A program made the position numbers and the translations under genes. Shown here one piece after another: positions 8,955-16,631 of a DNA stretch of 64,000 nucleotides (position 1 is its first letter; every line of letters starts with the position of its first letter). Source of the stretch: Paraburkholderia caribensis (GTDB taxonomy: Bacteria > Pseudomonadota > Gammaproteobacteria > Burkholderiales > Burkholderiaceae); the NCBI RefSeq assembly GCF_002902945.1, contig NZ_CP026102.1, forward strand, positions 1,984,001-2,048,000, given 5' to 3'. Under the pieces are notes generated by a model that saw only the letters and a list, made by a program, of their open reading frames with translations, was not told the DNA's origin and searched no databases.

Positions 8955-9914
8955 GTGATCGATCGTATCCAGGCGATGCGCACGTTCATGCGTATCGTCG
9001 ATACCAATAGCTTTACACGCGCCGCCGAGTCGCTCGAGATTCCGCGCGCGACGGCAACAACGATTGTTCAGAACCTGGAAGCGCTGCTGGGCACGACGCT
9101 GCTCGTGCGTACGACGCGGCGGTTGAATCTCACGCCCGAAGGGGCTGCCTATTACGAGCGCTGCGCGCAGATTCTTGCTGATATCGATGAGATGGAAGCG
9201 ACGCTGCGGCAGACGCTCGATAATCCGAGCGGGCGTTTGCGGGTGGAAATGCCTGGGGCGGTGGCGACTTCTATTGTGCTGCCGGCGCTCGATGATTTTC
9301 ATGAGCGTTATCCGGGGATTGATCTTGCGATTGGTGTGAGTCATCGCAATGTGGATCTGGTCGGTGAGGCTGTTGACTGCAGCATTCAACTTGGCGAGTT
9401 GCCGGATTCAGGGCTCGCTGCCAGGCGCCTTGGGACGTTGGAGCATGTGACCTGTGCCAGTCCGGCTTATCTCGAGCGCTATGGGATGCCTGAGACGCTT
9501 GACGACCTTTCCGGGCATGTCGCGGTTAATTGCATGTCGATGATTACCGGGCGTGCTGTGGACTTTGATTTTGATGTTGGCGGGAGTCCGCTTACCGTCA
9601 AGGTGGATGGGTTTATCAAGGTCAGCGATGAACATGCTTATCTGACTTGCGGGCTGCAAGGGCTTGGGTTGATTCAGCCTGCAAGAATCGCTGCGCAAGC
9701 CTTATTGGACAAAGGGTTGCTGCGGGAGGTTTTGCCGCAGTGGAAGCCTGTGCCTATGCCTGTTTCGGTTGCTTATGTGAAAGGGCGGCGAGTGTCGCCG
9801 CGGGTCAGGGCTTTTGTCGATTGGCTCGCTGAATTGTTTGAACATCAGGGCCATGTGGAGGCGGATTTGTCACGGGTGAGGATGTTGATGCAAGGCAATT
9901 TGCACGTGGCTTGA
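8955..9914 (+). CDS. LysR-family transcriptional regulator (CrgA-like)
   Basis: This is a 319-residue regulator. Its HTH at 1-60 reads MRTFMRIVDTNSFTRAAESL, then SRATATTIVQNLE-like recognition helix and LLVRTTRRLNLTPEG. The effector domain follows. I chose the GTG at 8955, four bases after GGAGAG; the frame also offers a TTG at 8943 that would overlap that ribosome site. It lies downstream of the alcohol dehydrogenase in the same direction (189 bases apart) but its target is unknown. From about 9270 the codons become clearly richer in T and G and lower in GC than in the first third, continuing into the repeat element that begins just after the stop. Confidence 0.88.
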   Translation: MIDRIQAMRTFMRIVDTNSFTRAAESLEIPRATATTIVQNLEALLGTTLLVRTTRRLNLTPEGAAYYERCAQILADIDEMEATLRQTLDNPSGRLRVEMPGAVATSIVLPALDDFHERYPGIDLAIGVSHRNVDLVGEAVDCSIQLGELPDSGLAARRLGTLEHVTCASPAYLERYGMPETLDDLSGHVAVNCMSMITGRAVDFDFDVGGSPLTVKVDGFIKVSDEHAYLTCGLQGLGLIQPARIAAQALLDKGLLREVLPQWKPVPMPVSVAYVKGRRVSPRVRAFVDWLAELFEHQGHVEADLSRVRMLMQGNLHVA

Positions 9915-9936
9915 GGTTTGGTGTTTTTGCCTTTGT

Positions 9937-10595
9937 GCTGGCATCCGCGAATTGTTAGCTCGCTTCAAGCGTCGCCCCTGTGCGGGGCGGCACCTACTTT
10001 TCTTTGCCGCCGCAAAGAAAAGTAGGCAAAAGAAAGCGGCTCACACCGCCAGTGCTTGACGTTTACCCACGGGCCCCCAACGCCCCCATCGTTCACACAC
10101 CAGCGCCTTGGTTGGTGCCCGTTGCCAACGCTTCGAACAAACGCATCACCCGCTTCAATTACCCGTACCCGGGCCAGCGTCAGCGAATGGTATGTGCCGC
10201 CCAGGTGGCAAACTGTGTGTAGGTTGTCGCGTCGTATATCTTGGCGCTCCTACCGGGTGGGATGCATGCGCTATCGGTCTGGAGTGAAGCGTGTGGAGCA
10301 CCGCGGGCCGACACACAGTTTGCCACCTGGGCGGCGGTGGACTGTCTGGCATGGCGTGCTGAAACGCAGGTGAGTGAAGCAGGTGAGGCGCTCATTCAGA
10401 GCGTTGGCAACGAACGTGGGTCACGTGGCTGCCGTGTGAAGTGTAAGAACCTTCGGGGGCCCTCAGGCAAGAACTAGAATTGGCGGTGTGAGCCGCTTTC
10501 TTTTGCCTACTTTTCTTTGCGGCGGCAAAGAAAAGTAGGTGCCGCCCCGCACAGGGGCGACGCGTGAAGCACGCTAACAATTCGCGGATGCCGGC
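9937..10595 (+). repeat. Palindromic ~660-bp element, copy 1
   Basis: This long imperfect palindrome is centred at 10266. The ends are inverted copies of GCTGGCATCCGCG (left 9937, right end 10595 with one change). Identical hairpins with 14-bp stems and 4-base loops lie at 9994-10025 and 10507-10538 (stem CTACTTTTCTTTGC). A perfect 25-bp inverted repeat lies at 10196-10220 and 10311-10335. All these landmarks share the same centre, so the element is two head-to-head halves of about 330 bp. It sits between convergent genes. Short frames inside it are not credible genes. The right flank is a GCAAAA-like simple tract. Confidence 0.9.
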
Positions 10596-10655
10596 GAAAA
10601 GCAAAAAACAAAGGCAAAGGCAAAAGCAAAACCAAAAGCAAAAGCAAAAGCAAAC
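10596..10655. repeat. A-rich simple tract flanking element copy 1
   Basis: This is an imperfect tandem of a six-base unit close to GCAAAA, interrupted by GGCAAA and ACCAAA variants, directly against the right end of the palindromic element. The same unit on the other strand (GCTTTT) lies against the left end of copy 4. Confidence 0.8.
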
Positions 10656-10657
10656 CA

Positions 10658-10927
10658 CTACCCCCGCCCACCCCGCCCCGCGCGCAAGCGCGCCTCCCCA
10701 ACAACTCTAGCCAAGGCATCCGGACTCATCCGCGCAGCAACACCCCTCACATACTCATGATGCCTGGCATCGAGCACCGCCTCGAGATACTGCGCCTGCA
10801 GATACCGAATCAAGGCAATCCGCCGATGCCCCAGCGCAATACTCTGCTCGAGCAGAGCAACAGCGGCATCGGCGTCTCCCGCCGCATACACACGTTTGAC
10901 CAGTTCAGACGTTTGCGCACGCGACAT
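10658..10927 (-). CDS. Small hypothetical protein, last gene of the sox operon
   Basis: The 89-residue, mostly helical product starts MSRAQTSELVKRVYAAGDAD. Charged and Leu/Ala-rich stretches suggest a small helical bundle; the C-terminus is Gly/Arg-rich. It begins 12 bases after the stop of the dihydroneopterin-aldolase-like gene, so it is probably co-transcribed with the sarcosine oxidase genes. I do not recognise a family. The last third has T/G-rich codons like other genes ending at these repeat elements. It could be an accessory protein of the pathway, but nothing in the sequence shows what it does. Confidence 0.65.
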   Translation of the reverse strand: MSRAQTSELVKRVYAAGDADAAVALLEQSIALGHRRIALIRYLQAQYLEAVLDARHHEYVRGVAARMSPDALARVVGEARLRAGRGGRG

Positions 10928-10939
10928 ATCAACGGCTCA

Positions 10940-11404
10940 TCAGCGCAAAGCAGAACCGCCACGATGCGCTTCAAAATCGCCCCGCGTCCAGTCCAACTCA
11001 ACCCCAATCCGCTTCGTGCCCTCACGAATCCTGGGCTTATGCAAAGCAAGCGTAATAGCCTCAAGCGCCGGCCACTCCGCAAACGAAAGCAGCGCAATTT
11101 CGACTGCCAAAGTCTCCAGCATCCGCGTATGCGGCTTAACGGAAAGAAACTCACTCACGCGGTTACAGTAACGCTCATAGTCGATCATCGCATGCGCGCC
11201 CTCCTCCGAAGGCTCGCAGCAATAAGAAAGACTCGCATCGATCACGACCGGCTGCGCCGCAAGATGCTCATGCGCATGAATGCCGATTCGCGTCGCCACG
11301 ACAAGCTCATCGACAAACACACGCCAGCCCTTGCCGCGAGCCGCGCCACGCGCATCAGAAGCAGCCCGCACATAAGCCGCCAACGGCTCCTCGAACGGCT
11401 TCAC
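10940..11404 (-). CDS. Dihydroneopterin aldolase-like (FolB family) protein
   Basis: The 154-residue protein has the FolB fold pattern: WRVFVDELVVATRIGIHAHEH near the N-terminus, then PVVIDASLSY, DYERYCNRVSEFL and a MLETLAVEIALLSF helix. Standard FolB makes 6-hydroxymethyl-dihydropterin for folate synthesis. Its place at the end of the sox operon fits a role linked to tetrahydrofolate, the carbon acceptor of sarcosine oxidase. The GTG start at 11402-11404 overlaps the soxG stop (GTGA), so translation is coupled. Whether it is a working aldolase or a specialised paralogue cannot be decided. At 154 residues it is longer than classic FolB (about 120). Confidence 0.8.
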   Translation of the reverse strand: MKPFEEPLAAYVRAASDARGAARGKGWRVFVDELVVATRIGIHAHEHLAAQPVVIDASLSYCCEPSEEGAHAMIDYERYCNRVSEFLSVKPHTRMLETLAVEIALLSFAEWPALEAITLALHKPRIREGTKRIGVELDWTRGDFEAHRGGSALR

Positions 11405-12051
11405 GACAGCAGCGGCTCAGCCGCATCGAGCATGATACGAACGAAGTAATCGGCGAAACTGCGACGCACGACGATCTCATACGTATCATCCGCAATGGGC
11501 ACGAGCACGATCGACGCCTTGAAGTAATGACTCTGCGCACACTGCCCCGCCGCAAGCACGCGCGGATGCAGATCCAGCGGACAGCCACGCGAAATCACGT
11601 CACGCACCTTCTCGCCGCTCACTTCGAGCACCGTCCAGCCGCTGCCAATATCCACCGCCGAAGCAAACTGCCCTTGCAGCGCCTCGACCAGCTTATCCTC
11701 GGCAACAGGCGCCTGAGGTTGCTGCGATCGCACGAGCCATTCATCGGGCCCGAGCCACAGCACGTCATAGCCATTGCCTCGTACCACGGTATTGGGCCTG
11801 GCAGGCGGACGGCAACCCGTCACGCTTTCGACTGCACCGAGAAACGCCGCGTCGCTCACATCGCCCCGCAGATTCACGAGATCGCAAAACGCCTTCTCAC
11901 GCAGATGAAACTTCTTCGACGGCGCAGCCGCATGCTTCTTCACCAGTTCGCCGACACCCGCCAGCGGCGATTCCTGCCACGGTTGTCCCGCCACCCGGTT
12001 CGCGACAGCCGAGGTTGCGCCCGGTGCATTGTTCCTTGCTTCATTCCACAT
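11401..12051 (-). CDS. soxG: Sarcosine oxidase gamma subunit
   Basis: The 216-residue product matches SoxG. It has an N-terminal variable part, then LREKAFCDLVNLRGD, a conserved LWLGPDEWLV segment, and a C-terminal YEIVVRRSFADYFVRIMLDA helix. SoxG is a small structural subunit of the heterotetrameric enzyme and resembles the folate-binding fold of aminomethyltransferases. The gene overlaps the end of soxA by 11 bases and the start of the FolB-like gene by four, so the block is one transcription unit. Confidence 0.92.
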   Translation of the reverse strand: MWNEARNNAPGATSAVANRVAGQPWQESPLAGVGELVKKHAAAPSKKFHLREKAFCDLVNLRGDVSDAAFLGAVESVTGCRPPARPNTVVRGNGYDVLWLGPDEWLVRSQQPQAPVAEDKLVEALQGQFASAVDIGSGWTVLEVSGEKVRDVISRGCPLDLHPRVLAAGQCAQSHYFKASIVLVPIADDTYEIVVRRSFADYFVRIMLDAAEPLLS

Positions 12052-15040
12052 GTTGACGCACTCCTTCGGTGTCGTAGAAAACGGGGCTGGCGATCTTCGC
12101 GGCGATCTGCTTGCCGCTCGCCAGCGGAATCGTCACGTTTTGCCCCATCTTGTTCAGGCCGCCCTTGACCACGGCGAGCGCAATCGAACGATTCAGAATC
12201 GGGCTGTAGTAGCTCGACGTCACGTGTCCAAGCATCGGCGCCGTCTCGCCCTGGAAGGGACCGGCGACGATCTGGCTGCCCTCTGGAAGCACCAGTTGCG
12301 GATCGTCGGTGAGCAGGCCGACAAACTGCTTGCGCCCATCCTTCGCGGTATCCGAGCGTGCGAGCGAGCGACGTCCGAGGAAGTCCTTCGTCTTCGCAAC
12401 CAGCCCGCCCATGCCGAGATCGTGCGGCGTGATCGAGCCATCCGTATCCTGGCCCACGATGATGTAGCCCTTCTCCGCGCGCAGCACGTGCATCGTTTCC
12501 GTACCGTACGGCGTGATATCGAACTCCGCGCCCGCGGCCATCAGCGCTTCCCAGACCGCGCGGCCCATGTTCGCCGGCACGTTCACTTCGTAGGCAAGCT
12601 CGCCCGAGAAGCTGATCCGCATCACGCGCGCCTTCACGCCCGCCACCGTGCCGTTGCGATACGACATGAACGGGAACGCCTCGTTGGCGAAGTCGATGTC
12701 GCTGCAAATCTTCTGCACGACCTTGCGGCTCTTCGGACCGACGACGGCGAACGTCGCCCAGTGATCCGTGACCGACGCGAGGCGCACCTTCATGTCCGGC
12801 CATTCCGTCTGCAGCCAGCGCTCCATCCACGTCAGCACGCGCGCCGCGCCGCCCGTCGTGGTCGTCATCATGAAGTGCTGGTCGGCGAGGCGCACGGTCA
12901 CGCCGTCGTCGAACACCATGCCGTTTTCATCGAGCATCAGGCCATAGCGGCACTTGCCGACTTCGAGCTTGCTCCACGGATTCGTGTACATCCAGTTCAG
13001 CAGCTTCGCCGCGTCAGGTCCCTGAATGTCGATCTTGCCGAGCGTCGACGCATCGAGAATGCCGACGCTGTTGCGCACCGCGAGGCATTCGCGCTTCACG
13101 GCCGCGTGCAGATCTTCACCGCTCTTCGGAAAGTACCAGGGCCGCTTCCAGTTGCCGACGTCCTCGAACATCGCGCCGTTTTCGACGTGCCATTCGTGCA
13201 CGGCCGTCTTGCGGATCGGATCGAGCAGATCGCCGAGTTCGCGGCCCGCGAACGTGCCGAAACTCACGGGTGTGTAGTTCGGACGGAACGTGGTCGTGCC
13301 CGTTTCGGGAATCGTCTTGCCGAGCGCATCGGCGAGAATCGCCATGCCGTTGATGTTGCCGAGCTTGCCCTGATCGGTGCCGAAGCCCATCGCCGTGTAG
13401 CGCTTCACGTGTTCGACGGATTCGAAGCCTTCGCGCGCCGCCAGCAGAATGTCCGCCGCCGACACGTCGTTTTGGAAATCGACGAACTGCTTCGGGCCGC
13501 GCGCCGCTTCCGTACGGCTGCCGACAAGCCACAACGGCTGCAACGGCGACTCGGCGACTTCCGCGGCCTGCGGCACTTGCACACGCGTGACCGCGTAACC
13601 GATCGACTTCACCGCTTCGACGCCCGCGTCGACGGCGAGACGCAGACCGCGCGCCAGGCTGAATTCGCCCGCCGCCGCGCCGATGCTCGTCTCCGGCTGC
13701 ATGCCCTTGCCCGGCACGAAGCACGCCTTCGTGTCGTTCCAGTGCGCCTTGCCGCCCGATTGCGCGAACAGATGCAGCACGGGGCTGTAGCCGCCCGACA
13801 TCGCGACGAGATCGCACGGAAGATCGGCCTGCTTCGCGCCCGTCTTGCCGTTCGCATACGCGACCACTTCGACCGACGTGACGCGCAGCTTGCCGTGCGC
13901 CGTCATCACGGCTGCGTTGTTCATGATCTTCACGCCATGACGCCGCGCCGCTGCCTGCAATGCGCCGTTGCCCTGTGCACGCGGATCGACGACCGTCACG
14001 CTAGCGCCGCACGCCTTCATGTCGAGCGCGCACTGATAGCCCGCGTCGTTGTTCGTGAACACCACGGCGTTACGGCCGGGCAGCACGCCAAAGCGATGAA
14101 TGTACGTCGAGACCGCCGACGCCATCATCACGCCAGGCAGATCGTTATTGCCGAACACGATGGGACGTTCGTGCGCGCCCGTCGCGAGAATCACGCGCTT
14201 CGCGCGGATCTTCCACAGCAGCTCGCGCGTGCCCTTGCGCATCGACACGGGCAGATGATCCGTCAGGCGCTGCGTCACCGTGACGAGGTTGTGGTCCTGA
14301 TAACCGAACGCCGTGCTGCGCGACAGGATCGTCACATCCGCCATGCGCGACAGTTCCGCTTCGATCTTCTCGACCCAGCTCAGCGCCGCACGTCCGTCGA
14401 TCTCCGTCTTGCTCGACAGCAGGCTGCCGCCGAGTTCGCGCTGATCGTCGACGAGAATCACGCGCGCGCCGCTCACGGCCGCCGCGTGCGCCGCTGCCAG
14501 ACCCGTCGGGCCGCCGCCGACCACCAGCACGTCGCAATGCGCGTAGCACTTGTCGTAGCGGTCGGCGTCGAGCACTTCGGGCGCCTTGCCGAGACCCGCC
14601 GCTTCACGAATTTTCTCTTCGTACTTCGGCCAGAACTTTGCCGGCCACATGAATGTCTTGTAGTAGAAGCCCGCGGGCATGAAGCGCGAGAACTTCTGAT
14701 TGATCGCCATGCGGTCATGCTCGAGATTCGGCTCGGCATTCACGCTGGTCGCGACAAGTCCCTGATACAACTCGATTTCCGTGGCACGTGCATTCGGCAC
14801 CGTGTATGCGCCGCGCTCCAGTTGCACGACGGCATTCGGTTCCGCGACGTCAGCCGTGACGATGCCGCGCGGGCGGTGATACTTGAAGCTGCGCGCGACG
14901 AAGTGCACGCCGTTGGCGAGCAGCGCCGACGCCAGCGTGTCGCCCTGAAAGCCCTGATACGTGCGCCCGTTGAACGTGAAGGTCAGCGGAATCGCGCGGT
15001 TGATGCGCCCACCGGCGCCGAGGCGGTTCTTCTGGCTCAT
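12041..15040 (-). CDS. soxA: Sarcosine oxidase alpha subunit
   Basis: The 999-residue subunit oxidises sarcosine with beta, gamma and delta partners, giving glycine, H2O2 and 5,10-methylene-tetrahydrofolate. Domains in order: an N-terminal 2Fe-2S-ferredoxin-like fold without cluster cysteines (about 15-100), an NAD/FAD-binding region with VGGGPTGLAAA at 174-184, and a C-terminal GcvT-type folate-binding half (from about 600) with GKIDIQGPDAAKLLNWMYT and a VPANMGRAVWEALM region. Length matches the family. Its ATG overlaps the soxD stop (ATGA). The opposite strand carries a very long open frame, which is a high-GC shadow. Confidence 0.97.
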   Translation of the reverse strand: MSQKNRLGAGGRINRAIPLTFTFNGRTYQGFQGDTLASALLANGVHFVARSFKYHRPRGIVTADVAEPNAVVQLERGAYTVPNARATEIELYQGLVATSVNAEPNLEHDRMAINQKFSRFMPAGFYYKTFMWPAKFWPKYEEKIREAAGLGKAPEVLDADRYDKCYAHCDVLVVGGGPTGLAAAHAAAVSGARVILVDDQRELGGSLLSSKTEIDGRAALSWVEKIEAELSRMADVTILSRSTAFGYQDHNLVTVTQRLTDHLPVSMRKGTRELLWKIRAKRVILATGAHERPIVFGNNDLPGVMMASAVSTYIHRFGVLPGRNAVVFTNNDAGYQCALDMKACGASVTVVDPRAQGNGALQAAARRHGVKIMNNAAVMTAHGKLRVTSVEVVAYANGKTGAKQADLPCDLVAMSGGYSPVLHLFAQSGGKAHWNDTKACFVPGKGMQPETSIGAAAGEFSLARGLRLAVDAGVEAVKSIGYAVTRVQVPQAAEVAESPLQPLWLVGSRTEAARGPKQFVDFQNDVSAADILLAAREGFESVEHVKRYTAMGFGTDQGKLGNINGMAILADALGKTIPETGTTTFRPNYTPVSFGTFAGRELGDLLDPIRKTAVHEWHVENGAMFEDVGNWKRPWYFPKSGEDLHAAVKRECLAVRNSVGILDASTLGKIDIQGPDAAKLLNWMYTNPWSKLEVGKCRYGLMLDENGMVFDDGVTVRLADQHFMMTTTTGGAARVLTWMERWLQTEWPDMKVRLASVTDHWATFAVVGPKSRKVVQKICSDIDFANEAFPFMSYRNGTVAGVKARVMRISFSGELAYEVNVPANMGRAVWEALMAAGAEFDITPYGTETMHVLRAEKGYIIVGQDTDGSITPHDLGMGGLVAKTKDFLGRRSLARSDTAKDGRKQFVGLLTDDPQLVLPEGSQIVAGPFQGETAPMLGHVTSSYYSPILNRSIALAVVKGGLNKMGQNVTIPLASGKQIAAKIASPVFYDTEGVRQHVE

Positions 15041-15336
15041 TGCTTGTTGCCCCCTTGTGCGTCGGCGGACGTGTTGCCCGTCTTGAACGTGTCGTAACCT
15101 TGAATCTCATAGGAGACGGTGTCGCGCGTCGCCATGAACCAGCGCCGGCAACCCTGCGTGTGCAGCCATTGCTCGCGATGCACGCCGCGCGGGTTCTTGC
15201 GCATGAACAGGTAGTCGCCCCATTCCTTGTCGGTGAGCTTGTCGGTGTCGAGCGGACGTGCAATATCGGCTTCGCCGCCGCAGCTAAATTCGGATTCGGC
15301 GCGCGGCCCGCACCACGGGCATTCGATTGTCAGCAT
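15037..15336 (-). CDS. soxD: Sarcosine oxidase delta subunit
   Basis: The 99-residue subunit has the zinc site of SoxD: Cys6 and Cys9 in CPWCG, with His59 and Cys63 in WLHTQGCRRWF. It binds the alpha subunit and stabilises the complex. The length is normal for the family. It lies 22 bases after soxB and overlaps soxA by four bases. Confidence 0.96.
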   Translation of the reverse strand: MLTIECPWCGPRAESEFSCGGEADIARPLDTDKLTDKEWGDYLFMRKNPRGVHREQWLHTQGCRRWFMATRDTVSYEIQGYDTFKTGNTSADAQGGNKQ

Positions 15337-15358
15337 GATGATTTTCCGGTGTGTGCGT

Positions 15359-16603
15359 TTAGTGAGCCACGGCAGCGGCGCCGTGTTCGTCGATCAGATG
15401 GCCGGTATAGAAGCGGTCCAGCGAGAACGCCGCGTTCAGCGGATGCGGTTCATCGTTGGCGATGGTGTGCGCGAACACCCAGCCCGAGCCCGGCGTCGCC
15501 TTGAAGCCGCCCGTGCCCCAGCCGCAGTTGAAGTACAGACCCTTCACGTCGGTCTTGCTGATGATCGGGCACGCGTCCGGCGACACGTCGACGATGCCAC
15601 CCCACTGGCGGTTCATCCGCACGCGCGAGAACACCGGGAACATTTCGACGATGGCCTGCAGCGTGCCTTCGATAATGTGGAAGCTGCCGCGCTGCCCAAA
15701 GCCCGTGTACTGGTCGACGCCCGCGCCGATCACCAGGTCGCCCTTGTCGGACTGGCTGATGTAAGCGTGCACCGCGTTCGACATGATCACCGAGTTGACG
15801 ACGGGCTTGATCGGCTCGGACACCAGCGCCTGCAGCGGATGGCTTTCGAGCGGCAGGCGGATGCCCGCCATGTCGGCGAGCGTCGTCGTGTTGCCCGCTG
15901 CGACGACGGCGACTTTCTTCGCCTTGATGAAGCCCTTGACCGTATCGACGCCCGTCACGCGGCCGCCGTCGCGGCGAATGCCCGTCACCTGGCAGTTCTG
16001 GATGATGTCGACGCCCGCCTGATCCGCGCCGCGTGCGAAGCCCCACGCCACGGCATCGTGACGCGCGACGCCCGCACGGCGTTGAATCGAAGCGCCGAGC
16101 ACGGGATAGCGGCTATTCAGGTTGATGGTCGGCTCGATTTCCTTGATCTGCTCGGGCGTGAGGAACTCGGCATCGACGCCGTTCAGCCGGTTAGCATTCA
16201 CGCGCCGCTCGGTGTCGCGCACGTCCTGGAGCGTGTGTGCGAGATTCAGCACGCCGCGCTGCGAGAACATCACGTTGTAGTTGAGGTCCTGCGACAAGCC
16301 TTCCCACAGCTTCATCGCCTTCTCGTACAGCGCCGCCGATTCGTCCCACAGATAGTTCGAACGCACGATGGTCGTGTTGCGCGCCGTGTTGCCGCCGCCG
16401 ATCCAGCCTTTCTCCAGAATCGCGACGTTCTTCACGCCGTGTTCCTTCGCGAGGTAATACGCGGTCGCAAGACCATGCCCGCCGCCGCCGACGATCACGA
16501 CGTCGTATTCCTTCTTCGGTTCCGGGCTTCTCCACTGTCGCTCCCAGTTCTCGTGATACGACAACCCGTTGCGGAACAGACTGAATATCGAATAGCGGCT
16601 CAT
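15359..16603 (-). CDS. soxB: Sarcosine oxidase beta subunit
   Basis: The 414-residue flavoprotein of the D-amino-acid-oxidase-like fold has a dinucleotide motif VVIVGGGGHGLATAYYLA at 35-52. This subunit holds the site where sarcosine is oxidised, plus the covalent FMN. His182 in RHDAVAWG lies where the FMN-linked histidine is expected from known SoxB proteins (my alignment by eye). The C-terminal GWGTGGFKATPGSGW motif is also typical. It begins 28 bases after the sdaA stop, so it is in the same unit. Confidence 0.96.
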   Translation of the reverse strand: MSRYSIFSLFRNGLSYHENWERQWRSPEPKKEYDVVIVGGGGHGLATAYYLAKEHGVKNVAILEKGWIGGGNTARNTTIVRSNYLWDESAALYEKAMKLWEGLSQDLNYNVMFSQRGVLNLAHTLQDVRDTERRVNANRLNGVDAEFLTPEQIKEIEPTINLNSRYPVLGASIQRRAGVARHDAVAWGFARGADQAGVDIIQNCQVTGIRRDGGRVTGVDTVKGFIKAKKVAVVAAGNTTTLADMAGIRLPLESHPLQALVSEPIKPVVNSVIMSNAVHAYISQSDKGDLVIGAGVDQYTGFGQRGSFHIIEGTLQAIVEMFPVFSRVRMNRQWGGIVDVSPDACPIISKTDVKGLYFNCGWGTGGFKATPGSGWVFAHTIANDEPHPLNAAFSLDRFYTGHLIDEHGAAAVAH

Positions 16604-16631
16604 CTTGCAGACCCCTTGTTGCTCGTTACCA

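Noticed and set aside
9980..10477. Short frames in the repeat elements (for example with FFAAAKKSRQKKAAHTANS) that recur at all five copies
   Set aside because: They recur because the DNA repeats. They run through palindromic arms in both directions, lack ribosome sites and vary in ends between copies. They would be annotated as conserved hypothetical proteins but are not credible genes.
12029..15097. A 1022-codon open frame on the plus strand opposite soxA
   Set aside because: The minus strand encodes the complete, well-matched sarcosine oxidase alpha subunit. The plus-strand product is rich in Arg, His and Ala without domains, the usual shadow of a high-GC gene.
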